A program made the translations under genes and the position numbers. The notes under the pieces were generated by a model, which ran no database searches, was not told the DNA's origin, and was given only the letters and a program-made list of their open reading frames with translations. This document shows, piece by piece, positions 5,199-13,123 of a DNA stretch of 40,122 nucleotides. The stretch is taken from assembly GCF_021295395.1 (NCBI RefSeq), contig NZ_JAIWOU010000004.1, forward strand, positions 1-40,122, read 5' to 3'. The stretch is from Komagataeibacter sp. FNDCR2. Lineage in GTDB: Bacteria > Pseudomonadota > Alphaproteobacteria > Acetobacterales > Acetobacteraceae. Numbering within the stretch: position 1 is the first letter of the stretch; every line of letters begins with the position of its first letter.

Positions 5199-6428
5199 AT
5201 GGGATTAGAGACAGGCACCTACATATCGGACCTGCTACCACAGAACCCTCCCGCCACAGACCCTCGAAGCCAAGGGGCTGATCATCTTCGCTTGATCAAG
5301 ACTGTCCTGAAAAACACCTTTCCGAGCCTAAAGGGTGCTGTGACGTTGGATCAGGACACCCTGAATGCTCTCCCCACATCGAAGCAGGACACACTTGGCT
5401 TCACCCCCGTGCAGCAGGGCGGCGGGTTCGATCAGGGTGCGGGCAAGATTTACCTCGGTCGCGACACGACCTATCCGGGCCTGCGCTATTCATATCTAGC
5501 GCCTGATGGGGAGACGGTCACCGGGGGTGGTTATCTGATTTCAAGCTATGGGCCTGAATCCGGTGGTGCCGCAGGATACGGGCAGATAGGAGACATTTCC
5601 ACAGATCCGAACGGGCGGATGGCGTGGCGATTGCCTGCGCTGGGAGCAGCCTATATCACCGGGGCGCTTTATAGTGATGTTACTGCCGAAACGATCAGGG
5701 CCACGAACGCCGAAGCCCAGTTACTGCCGTTGCAGAATACCGGACCGGCAAATATCGACTATGGTGGTCCGTCACTTCCTTACAGCCTGCGCCTGCAGAC
5801 TGATGGAAATCTTGTTGTCTATTATGGCAACTCTCCGATATTCTCGGTAAATAATGAGATAATTAACCTCTCTGTTTCCACTTTGGTCGGGGAAGCCACC
5901 CTTTCATACAATCCGGTGCCCCTTTCGCAGGCCAATTCACTCGTGTCTGCTGAAGCTGTGGCCCGCGCCGATGCCGATGCGACCCTTGTATCCGGGACTA
6001 TTGGCGTAACTGCCGCCAATAGCGATACGAACGGGGTCTCCCTTTACCGTAACGGTGGGAGCGGGCGTCCGACGTTCGTCTACTCTTCTGGCACCGGCAC
6101 GCTGGCGGGAGATATTGCATGGGCGGGTGATCTTCCGTTCAGTGATTCCTCATTAAAAATGCAGGCGTTTTCCGTTACAGTTGTGGACGGCGCATCAGTT
6201 GCATTCCCAACTGCATTTTCCGAGCGCCCGTATCTATTCCTCACGCCACAACACAACCCCGAGTCCGACCCAAACAAAGCGTCAAATATTGCCAATTATT
6301 ATCAGGACACGCTGACGGCATCAGGGTTTGTTATGGACCTGCGCGCCCTATGGACGGGCGGCGGCGCCACCAACGGAGAGACAAACGCAATAGAAGTCAT
6401 GGTGCTGGCAATAGGAACAATGGGATGA
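5199..6428 (+). CDS. Tail fibre / receptor-binding protein
   Basis: The 409-residue protein starts with the pattern usual at the N-terminus of phage tail fibres that attach to the virion: TGTYISDLLPQNPPAT, then GADHLRLIKTVLKNTFPSLKGAVT (residues 27-50). The middle is Gly-, Ser- and Thr-rich beta-structure, with a short helical segment near residues 255-268. The end (from about 325) looks like a compact globular tip. ATG at 5199 follows AAAGGAAATGA. It is the first gene after repeat A, and the following gene starts within its stop. Fibres of this class recognise surface polysaccharide or protein; the receptor is not visible here. Confidence 0.8.
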   Translation: MGLETGTYISDLLPQNPPATDPRSQGADHLRLIKTVLKNTFPSLKGAVTLDQDTLNALPTSKQDTLGFTPVQQGGGFDQGAGKIYLGRDTTYPGLRYSYLAPDGETVTGGGYLISSYGPESGGAAGYGQIGDISTDPNGRMAWRLPALGAAYITGALYSDVTAETIRATNAEAQLLPLQNTGPANIDYGGPSLPYSLRLQTDGNLVVYYGNSPIFSVNNEIINLSVSTLVGEATLSYNPVPLSQANSLVSAEAVARADADATLVSGTIGVTAANSDTNGVSLYRNGGSGRPTFVYSSGTGTLAGDIAWAGDLPFSDSSLKMQAFSVTVVDGASVAFPTAFSERPYLFLTPQHNPESDPNKASNIANYYQDTLTASGFVMDLRALWTGGGATNGETNAIEVMVLAIGTMG

Positions 6429-6862
6429 CAGACGTTAAAACGGCCTACCCGGCGCGGTATTACGCTGCATACGATGTGGCTGCGGCACAGCCAACGCCTG
6501 TGACAGGCTGGTATGATGCATGGAATATGTCCGATACCTCTGGCGTCCCCTCCGCTGGCAGCATGGTTGCCCTGACGGCAGCACAATGGGCTACCCGCCA
6601 GCCAACGGGGCAAGGTGTGCAGAATGGGGCGGTTGTCGCCTATACGCCTGTTGTTACCGCAGTGCCGTTGAAAATGCAGGCGGCCACCGCGCAGACGTGG
6701 ATCAATCAGCAGATCGCCACGTCTTTTGCCATGGGCACGCCATTTACGGCCGACATGAAGGCTTACGTCCTGGCCATTAACGCGATCGCCAACGGCACGG
6801 ATACCGCCAGCACCACGCTGCCCGCCCGGCCCACGGATGTAATGACCACCGCCACGGCCTGA
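6425..6862 (+). CDS. Tail fibre-associated protein (possible chaperone or tip), 145 aa
   Basis: ATG at 6425 overlaps the fibre gene's stop as ATGA. The N-terminal half has a Trp- and Pro-rich pattern seen in fibre-assembly proteins (PTPVTGWYDAWNMSD, ALTAAQWATRQ), and the C-terminal half is helical (AATAQTWINQQIATSF to AINAIANG). The order fibre gene then small gene, and this sequence pattern, suggest a fibre assembly or tip protein. A longer frame from 6350 has no better start. The family assignment is by pattern only. Confidence 0.55.
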   Translation: MTDVKTAYPARYYAAYDVAAAQPTPVTGWYDAWNMSDTSGVPSAGSMVALTAAQWATRQPTGQGVQNGAVVAYTPVVTAVPLKMQAATAQTWINQQIATSFAMGTPFTADMKAYVLAINAIANGTDTASTTLPARPTDVMTTATA

Positions 6863-6891
6863 TCTGCCCATAATATCCGGAGATATTGACC

Positions 6892-7137
6892 ATGACCGAT
6901 ACGACTTCCTCAACGACCACCGCAACCAACCAGACGGCCACACCGGCCGCATCCGCCCCCCAGAACTATGTTCTCTATCGCACGACTCAGCTTGGCTGGC
7001 AGCAGGTGGGTTACGTCATTATGGCGATGATACTGCCCGATGCGGGTGCCTTTACGCCCCCTGCTGGCATGGCAATCGGGCTGGATGCCGACAGGAAATA
7101 CCCGGTGGGCAGCATCTACACGCCCACAACTGCATGA
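6892..7137 (+). CDS. Small virion-region protein (81 aa)
   Basis: ATG at 6892 has GGAG nine bases upstream, better than a TTG six bases earlier. The first 25 residues are Thr/Ala-rich and probably unstructured. The rest (YVLYRTTQLGWQQVGYVIMAM) is followed by a Pro/Gly-rich part. No family is recognised. It lies between fibre-related genes and the nozzle-like gene, whose ATG overlaps its stop, so it is likely another tail or fibre component. Confidence 0.5.
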   Translation: MTDTTSSTTTATNQTATPAASAPQNYVLYRTTQLGWQQVGYVIMAMILPDAGAFTPPAGMAIGLDADRKYPVGSIYTPTTA

Positions 7138-8807
7138 CAAACGTCCCTTTACGGGGCCTCGGTTCTTCCGGTGTAATACCTGACCAAGACCCATTTGATC
7201 TTGATCTGACAGCATGGTCCGATTGCCGGAATGTCCGCTTCGTCGAGAACAAAGCAATGCGGGCCGGTGTCTGGCGCAACATGGTCTCACTCGGATCGCA
7301 GGGGCAGGTAAATCCAGTCGTTTGCCTTACGTCCATGACCATGAGCGCAGAGGCCATTGACCGTGTGTTCTCTGTCACGGCCACAGGCAACGCATTCCAG
7401 CTGATCGCAGGTTCTGATCCGGTTCCTGTTGACGAGAGCGGGTTCAAGCCCCTTACTCCGACCCTTCGCCAGTTTACGGCGGCTTACCTTGGTGATGTCA
7501 TTTACATCAACCGCGAGGATATGGGGGTGCGCTACTACGCCACCACGAGCCAGACGTTCGCCCCTCTACCGAACACAGATGGGACGTGGACCTGCGCTGT
7601 CCTGCGTCCGTATCAGGATTTTCTAGTCGCCCTTAACGTCACAAAAACAGATGCCTCCACAGGGGTCCAGACCATTTATCCCAAAATGGTGAAGTGGTCT
7701 GACGTTACGCTAGACGGGCAGGTGCCGGGGAATTGGGACGCAACTCAGACGATCAACCCAAGCACGCTGGCGGGCGAGAACATCATGGCCGAGATGGACG
7801 GCCCGATTGTGGACGGAATGAGCCTGAAGTCGAACTTCATCATCTACGGCCGCAATGAGGCGTGGGCGATGGCCTTCACCGGCGAAGGGACGTATCCGTT
7901 TACCTTCGAGCGCATTCTAGGGTCTGGTGGCGCTATAGGCCGCAACTGCGTGGTTGAGGTGGAGAGCCTGCACTACGTTTTCGGGACCACGGACATCTAC
8001 TGCCATGACGGCATCACCAGCAAGTCTCTGGCACAGGACCGCATTCGTAATTTTGTGTATTCCGACATGGACCAGTCCGCACTGGAGACGTTTTTCGTTA
8101 CCCACGTCGAGAACACAAAGGAAATCCTGTTCTGCTACAGATCCTCAACGTCCAGCATCGCTGGCGCATATTGCAATCGGGCGGTATCGTATAACTACGT
8201 CGAGGATACGTGGAGTATTATCGACCTGCCCAACGTCACATGCGGATATTCCATGCACTACATGGGATTCACGATCTGGGGAACGGACGCCACGACCCCC
8301 TGGACTGACGACCCGGCCGGGACGTGGGAAAATGATGCAGGTGCGTACGCGCCGCTGTCTTTGTTCGGTTCGTGTGAGGCCCCTTCGGCTGGCCCCACGC
8401 AGGACAGGGTTCTGGCGTATGATGCCATAATCAATCCTGTCTTGAACCTGTCTATGCCCAGCGATGCCAACTACCCTGCATATCTGGAGCGGAAGGGGAT
8501 CACACTGGACATCAAGCAGGCGTGGATGGACAACGCCCCGCTGGCGTCCTGCAAGCAGCTGCGCCGGGTGCTTCCGCTGACAGACATGGCAACTGGAGAC
8601 GGTATCAGCATTTCCGTGGGCGGTTCCATGACACCTGCCCTAGATGTGACCTACGGCGCGTCCGTGCTGTTTAACCCGGTGACACAGTATCAATTCAACA
8701 CTCGTGTGAATGGCCGCTTCCTCGCTATTCGCGTGGATGCGTCTGCCACCACGGATTTCAATGTCACAGGCTTTGACCTGGACCTAACAGGATGGGGGAC
8801 ACGATAA
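7134..8807 (+). CDS. Tail nozzle / tubular protein B-like structural protein
   Basis: The 557-residue protein begins with LRGLGSSGVIPDQDPFDLDLTAWSDCRNVRF, a pattern of podoviral tail nozzle proteins (T7 gp12-like), with the early phrase on supplied values and repeated beta-propeller-like strands (GRNEAWAMAFTGEG, VESLHYVFGTTDIYCHDG). No helical or transmembrane region is seen. ATG at 7134 overlaps the previous stop. In T7 the nozzle gene directly follows the tube A gene; here the tube A-like gene lies 14 kb away (23145). The assignment to the nozzle family is inferred from pattern and location, and a stabilisation protein is an alternative. Confidence 0.6.
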   Translation: MTNVPLRGLGSSGVIPDQDPFDLDLTAWSDCRNVRFVENKAMRAGVWRNMVSLGSQGQVNPVVCLTSMTMSAEAIDRVFSVTATGNAFQLIAGSDPVPVDESGFKPLTPTLRQFTAAYLGDVIYINREDMGVRYYATTSQTFAPLPNTDGTWTCAVLRPYQDFLVALNVTKTDASTGVQTIYPKMVKWSDVTLDGQVPGNWDATQTINPSTLAGENIMAEMDGPIVDGMSLKSNFIIYGRNEAWAMAFTGEGTYPFTFERILGSGGAIGRNCVVEVESLHYVFGTTDIYCHDGITSKSLAQDRIRNFVYSDMDQSALETFFVTHVENTKEILFCYRSSTSSIAGAYCNRAVSYNYVEDTWSIIDLPNVTCGYSMHYMGFTIWGTDATTPWTDDPAGTWENDAGAYAPLSLFGSCEAPSAGPTQDRVLAYDAIINPVLNLSMPSDANYPAYLERKGITLDIKQAWMDNAPLASCKQLRRVLPLTDMATGDGISISVGGSMTPALDVTYGASVLFNPVTQYQFNTRVNGRFLAIRVDASATTDFNVTGFDLDLTGWGTR

Positions 8808-9019
8808 CAGAACTACAATGCGAGGGGCGCACCCTCGCCTATCATTCCGACCGTAAGCAGCCCACACAGGAACAGCAGGATCAGAAGGCCCTGCTCGACT
8901 GGTTTTGCTCGCGTGTGGAAGCAAGGTATGCGGAATGTCCGTATTCGGACGGTCTGGCCGCCTATCGGCACAAGCTGAATGCCGATCTACTCCAGAAGCG
9001 GCTGGCCTTGAATGTCTAA
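8792..9019 (+). CDS. Small virion-region protein (75 aa)
   Basis: ATG at 8792 lies inside the end of the nozzle-like gene. The ribosome site is only AGG, so translational coupling is likely. The protein is helical and charged (EEQQDQKALLDWFCSRVEARY-like segment) with a second helix near the end. No family is recognised. It belongs to a run of three small overlapping genes before the internal virion protein genes. Confidence 0.5.
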   Translation: MGDTITELQCEGRTLAYHSDRKQPTQEQQDQKALLDWFCSRVEARYAECPYSDGLAAYRHKLNADLLQKRLALNV

Positions 9020-9200
9020 GGTGGCGCAGGAAGTCGCGGTCCAAGGCTACACGCGGGCACCGTTTCCATCTGACCCCGCCAGCCTTAGCCTGCACGTCTC
9101 GCGCGAGCTGCAAAAGATCGAGGCAGCGTTCGGCCGCCTGAATGCAGCGATGGCTGCGCAGCAGAAGGCTGTCCAGTCGCTACAGGCGGGCGCAAAATGA
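9012..9200 (+). CDS. Small helical protein (62 aa)
   Basis: ATG at 9012 overlaps the previous gene by eight bases. The C-terminal half (SRELQKIEAAFGRLNAAMAA) is a regular amphipathic helix likely to form a coiled coil. The short N-terminal part is Pro/Ser-rich. Similar tiny coiled-coil proteins occur in podoviral tail and internal-protein clusters, but the function is unknown. Its stop overlaps the next ATG. Confidence 0.5.
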   Translation: MSKVAQEVAVQGYTRAPFPSDPASLSLHVSRELQKIEAAFGRLNAAMAAQQKAVQSLQAGAK

Positions 9201-9502
9201 CACCGCTGGCCAGCTCCCCCGATTACCACGCATGGTTGGATCGCGGGTCGAGTGGGCGTTTGTGGGTCCATTTCCTTGTGTTCCGCTATTCCCCGCGCGT
9301 CCGGCGTGAAATCGTCAGCGAGTTTGAGCGCATATTCCCGCAGCTAGGCGAGGACTTGTGGTGTTCCGGCCCACTGTTCGGAAGCGAGGCGAAGCACGCC
9401 AAGTTCGTAACGATACTGGGCTTCGATTATGTCGGGAAAGAACTATTCGACGGAAACAAAGAACTGAATGTATATGTAAGGAGACTTAGTGGGCGGAAGT
9501 AA
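9197..9502 (+). CDS. T7 gp13-like virion assembly protein (acetyltransferase-like fold)
   Basis: The 101-residue protein matches the general layout of T7 gp13 in its second half: a basic helix (SPRVRREIVSEFERIF), LWCSGPLFG in place of gp13's LWNYVWVG, an H-x-KF step, a LGF step, and a final hydrophobic strand (ELNVYVRR). gp13 is needed for internal virion protein assembly and has a GNAT-like fold. The position directly before the first internal virion protein gene is as in T7. ATG at 9197 overlaps the upstream stop. The resemblance is by eye and weak in the N-terminal half. Confidence 0.5.
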   Translation: MTPLASSPDYHAWLDRGSSGRLWVHFLVFRYSPRVRREIVSEFERIFPQLGEDLWCSGPLFGSEAKHAKFVTILGFDYVGKELFDGNKELNVYVRRLSGRK

Positions 9503-10799
9503 AGAAACCACAAACACGTCAAGCCAACAGAACACCAATTATAGCAGCACTTCAAGCCCGCTTGATTGGCAGTCAAGTGCGCTACAGAATGCTTTTGGCG
9601 AAGCCAACGCGCTCAATGGCTACGACGCAACCAGTTCCCAGCCGGACTTCAACACTTATACCGGCCTGAACAACACCGAGAAAAGCGCATTCAACCAGAT
9701 GGCCTCAACGGGCCAGAATAACGTCAACACAGGCACGTCCCTGCTGGGCCAGTCATATACCGGCGCAAATGCCCTAGACCAAGCTCTAGGGGCATCCTCG
9801 GCGGGCGCAAGCGGTAATTACGACAAGGGCACGTCAGCAGTCAGTCGGGCGCTTATGGGAAATGCCTCCACGGCCCTGTCCAGCGGGAACACGGCCCTGT
9901 CCAACGCAATCGCCTCGGCGGGGACAGATTCCACCGCCCAGAACATTGCTGACGCGAACAGCTACATGAACAGCTCAGGAGTCCAGAACGCGGTCAATTC
10001 GGCTATCAAGTCGTCTGACGATCTTTACAATTCCACGACTGCACCGTCCCTGAACGCCCAGGCGGAAGCAGGGGGCAATATCAACAGCTCCCGTGCGGGT
10101 GCGGCCTCTGCGTTGTCCCAGGCCCTTCAGGCCGACAATGACCAGAACACGGCATCGAGCATGTTGGCGAGTGCATGGCAGAATGGGCTTGATCTGGCAG
10201 AGCAGGCCCGCCAGAGCAACCTGTCCGGCAATCTGTCGGCAGCGAGCGATGCGAACAGCGCAGCCAATACGGCCCTTGACGGGCAGACAGCGGCCAACAG
10301 CCTGTCACAGCAGAACAATGCCACAGGCATCGACTGGTCGCAGCTGTTGGGTGAGCAGGGCGATAACGCGGTCAATCAGGCCAGCACCGGGCAGGCGCTC
10401 CAGAGCGCGGGCATAGACAGCATCTTGAACAGCGGTTCCGATCAGCAGAAGGCCGCCACGGACCAGAATCAGGCCAACCTGACAGCAGCCGAGCAGGCCG
10501 AGCAGTACCCGTGGACCGAGCTTGAGCAGTATATGAACGTCATTGGCTCGAATAATTGGGGCCAGCAGACTTCCGGCAACCAGAACAGCACAGGGAAGTC
10601 CACACAGACCACCACGACATCGAGCAGCCCGCTTTCGACCGCTTTGGGGGCGCTTGGGGCTGTTGGCGGCCTCGGAGCGAGCCTCATGACAGGTGGCTCC
10701 ACGTCCCTTCTGGGCAGCTTGCTGGGCGGCGCTACGTCAAGAGCATCTTCCAATCCCTTCGCTGGGGCCGGGACGATGTATGCAGGGACGACAGCCTGA
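9489..10799 (+). CDS. Internal virion protein (Asn/Ser/Ala-rich, gp14-like position)
   Basis: GTG at 9489 follows a perfect AAGGAG. The 436-residue protein is rich in Ser, Asn, Ala, Gln and Thr, with a start (GGSKETTNTSSQQNTNYSS) typical of ejected podoviral proteins, long helical repeats in the middle (residues 90-330), and a Gly/Leu-rich hydrophobic segment near 380-415 (ALGALGAVGGLGASLMTGG). Such proteins leave the head before the DNA and form a channel through the host membranes. In T7 the first of the set (gp14) enters the outer membrane. Identity is inferred from composition and gene order. Confidence 0.65.
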   Translation: MGGSKETTNTSSQQNTNYSSTSSPLDWQSSALQNAFGEANALNGYDATSSQPDFNTYTGLNNTEKSAFNQMASTGQNNVNTGTSLLGQSYTGANALDQALGASSAGASGNYDKGTSAVSRALMGNASTALSSGNTALSNAIASAGTDSTAQNIADANSYMNSSGVQNAVNSAIKSSDDLYNSTTAPSLNAQAEAGGNINSSRAGAASALSQALQADNDQNTASSMLASAWQNGLDLAEQARQSNLSGNLSAASDANSAANTALDGQTAANSLSQQNNATGIDWSQLLGEQGDNAVNQASTGQALQSAGIDSILNSGSDQQKAATDQNQANLTAAEQAEQYPWTELEQYMNVIGSNNWGQQTSGNQNSTGKSTQTTTTSSSPLSTALGALGAVGGLGASLMTGGSTSLLGSLLGGATSRASSNPFAGAGTMYAGTTA

Positions 10800-11257
10800 T
10801 GGGCGTCAATCTTCAGCAGGTCCGGGCATTGTGGGTCCGGCCAGCACTGGCGGTCTTAGGGGAGGAAAATCTAGCCGCTGAGAACCTTGTGCTGGGCACG
10901 GGGAACGCAGAGAGCGGATACGAATACATGGCCCAGCTGGGAGGCGGCCCCGCACGGGGTTTCTGGCAGATGGAGCAGGCAACACATGATGATATTTGGC
11001 TGAATTACCTGCGTTTTCGGCCACGCCTAGCGTCCCTTTTAGGCTCCCTTGGCGGTCATTTTGACTATCTGGTGACGCGCCCAGTTTACGCCGCTGCGAT
11101 GTGCCGTGTGGATTACATGCGGGCGTCAGCTCCCCTGCCCTCGGCAGACGATGCCGCCGCCCAGGCGGAGTATCACAAGAATCACTACAATACCGCGCTC
11201 GGCGCGGCAGACCCTATGAGAAATAGGGCAATCTTTCAGGAGGCAATCAACGCCTGA
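10799..11257 (+). CDS. Virion-associated muralytic / lysozyme-like protein (152 aa)
   Basis: ATG at 10799 overlaps the previous stop as TGATG; longer versions of the frame run into the internal virion protein gene. Residues 36-66 have a transglycosylase-like pattern: NAESGYEY with a candidate catalytic Glu, then GGGPARGFWQME and a THDDIWLNYL segment, seen in phage structural proteins with peptidoglycan-cutting domains. The rest is helical. It lies between two internal virion proteins, which favours local cell-wall opening at infection over lysis. It could still be the missing endolysin, since no other is seen. Confidence 0.55.
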   Translation: MGVNLQQVRALWVRPALAVLGEENLAAENLVLGTGNAESGYEYMAQLGGGPARGFWQMEQATHDDIWLNYLRFRPRLASLLGSLGGHFDYLVTRPVYAAAMCRVDYMRASAPLPSADDAAAQAEYHKNHYNTALGAADPMRNRAIFQEAINA

Positions 11258-13107
11258 TGGCAAACGAACCTAGCGGTGATATTGTCGAGGATATGCTCCC
11301 CATCGTGGCGTCAGCTGAAAGTTCCGGGGATGCAGACGCATCCAACCCGAACAGCTCCGCTACTGGGCTGCTGCAATTCACCGACCCCACATGGAATAGG
11401 CTGCTCCAGAATTACCCGAACCAAGGGCTGACAGCGGAAGGAAAGAACGACCCGGAGCAGCAGAAACAGGCTTTCAGGCTGCTCGCCAAGAACGAGTATA
11501 TTCCTGCCCTGACCAAGATGGGGCAGTCCGTAAGTGCGCCCAACATCTATGCCATGCACGTTCTGGGGCAGCCTTCCGCCACGGCACTGATGCAGGCTTC
11601 ACCGGACACGCCTGCGTCCGAGGCCGTGGGGGCTGACAACTGGAGGAATATTCAACAGAACAACCCTTCCCTTTTCGGGGAGGATGGCAATATAACTTCG
11701 GGGCAGGCTCTTGCGGCTGTAGGCAGCCATTTGATTGGGGCCACCGGGCCAGAGCCTGCACCGTCCGGCCCTGATGGTGACATCAACGACGGCCGCAATA
11801 TCTTCATGTCACAAGGGCTTGATCAGGCCGATAACACGGGCGGAAACGCTGCTGTCCCAACGCCGACCCTCAGCCCGCATATCGTGGACCCGAACGCTAA
11901 CCTGTCACCGCTTGCCCGGTTCTTCCGATGGGCAGCTTCAATGGGTTCTGGCGCTGATGCAAAGACCGATGGCGGGGCGCTAGGAACAGGCGGCGCGGCC
12001 GCACTTCAGGATGTCCTGAACCGCCAGCAGCAGACCATTGGCATCCAGCAGGCGAACGACCAGATCGACCAGCAGAACTATGGGCGGCAGATGCAGGCGG
12101 CCGACTTGCAGGCACGCAATGCCCAGGTCGGTGCCATGCGGGGCCGAGCTGCTGCGCAGCTGGTTGCTGCTGGAATGTCCCCCCTTGCAGCTGTGGCACT
12201 GATGTCCGGTCGATCACTCCCACCGGGAGCTATGACAGGGGGTGCGAACGGGATGCGTCCGGGCGGCAAGATCGGCACACAGCAATATCTCGAAGCGCCT
12301 GATCCCAACGGCGGAGCGCCGCATAGGCTCATGGTTTCGGCCTACAAGAACGGCACGGGTGCGCTCATTCAGGACTTGACCACGGGAAAGCAGCTGAATG
12401 CGCTTCCGGCAGGTGCCTATGATCCCAAGACAGCCAATGTCGCGGGCGCTGCGAAGGCGGACCAGGCCGCGCTGGATGCCGACCGGGAGAGTGCGGCCAA
12501 GATGTCCACGACTGCCCAGCAGGGCAATGCCCTGATCGCAGACCTTCCGCATATTCCCGCAGGCCCCGGTATCGGAGCGAAGGTGTCCCGTGCAATCCTG
12601 AATGCCACCGGCGTCAACAGCTCATCCCTTGGGGATGCTGATGCACTTCAGCGGGCGAATATGTGGGGAACGAACCTGCGCACGGCAGCCCTGTCCAATT
12701 ATCGCGGCCTCGGACGCCTTGACCTTCCCGAAATCCAGAATGCCTACAAGTCGGTCCCGGCCATCGACGCCACCAATCCGTCCGGGCTGTATTACTGGAT
12801 CAAGGAATACGGAAATCAGGCGAAATACAAGCAGGACATGCAGGACGCATGGACAGCCAAGAACGGCAACGCTGACACGGCGCAGGGCTACAAGAATTTC
12901 GTCGAGAACTACACGAAAGCCCACAAATATGAGCCGCTGAACTATGACGACATGAAGCAGGTCGATCCGCAGCTCAGGGCTTTGCTGGGCATCAAGTCGG
13001 CACCTGCGCAGACCATTCAGGGAGCCTCGCAGGGACCGTCACAGCAGCAGCCAGCGGGGCTTTCCGGCAAGAGCAGCACAGGCGTGGGCTGGTCCCTATC
13101 ACCGTAA
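11257..13107 (+). CDS. Internal virion protein with N-terminal lytic transglycosylase domain
   Basis: The 616-residue protein begins with an SLT-type domain: IVASAESSGDADASNPNSS with Glu at about residue 21, followed by ATGLLQFTDPTW and a helical part up to about residue 150, as in T7 gp16's N-terminus. The remainder is helical with a Gly/Ala-rich section (residues 235-330) and a Trp/Tyr-rich helical part near 490-560. The C-terminus carries the peptide QGASQGPS, which also occurs in the next protein. ATG at 11257 overlaps the upstream stop. The domain should cleave glycan strands while the DNA channel forms. Length is about half that of T7 gp16. Confidence 0.7.
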   Translation: MANEPSGDIVEDMLPIVASAESSGDADASNPNSSATGLLQFTDPTWNRLLQNYPNQGLTAEGKNDPEQQKQAFRLLAKNEYIPALTKMGQSVSAPNIYAMHVLGQPSATALMQASPDTPASEAVGADNWRNIQQNNPSLFGEDGNITSGQALAAVGSHLIGATGPEPAPSGPDGDINDGRNIFMSQGLDQADNTGGNAAVPTPTLSPHIVDPNANLSPLARFFRWAASMGSGADAKTDGGALGTGGAAALQDVLNRQQQTIGIQQANDQIDQQNYGRQMQAADLQARNAQVGAMRGRAAAQLVAAGMSPLAAVALMSGRSLPPGAMTGGANGMRPGGKIGTQQYLEAPDPNGGAPHRLMVSAYKNGTGALIQDLTTGKQLNALPAGAYDPKTANVAGAAKADQAALDADRESAAKMSTTAQQGNALIADLPHIPAGPGIGAKVSRAILNATGVNSSSLGDADALQRANMWGTNLRTAALSNYRGLGRLDLPEIQNAYKSVPAIDATNPSGLYYWIKEYGNQAKYKQDMQDAWTAKNGNADTAQGYKNFVENYTKAHKYEPLNYDDMKQVDPQLRALLGIKSAPAQTIQGASQGPSQQQPAGLSGKSSTGVGWSLSP

Positions 13108-13123
13108 GACAAAAGGAGCATAA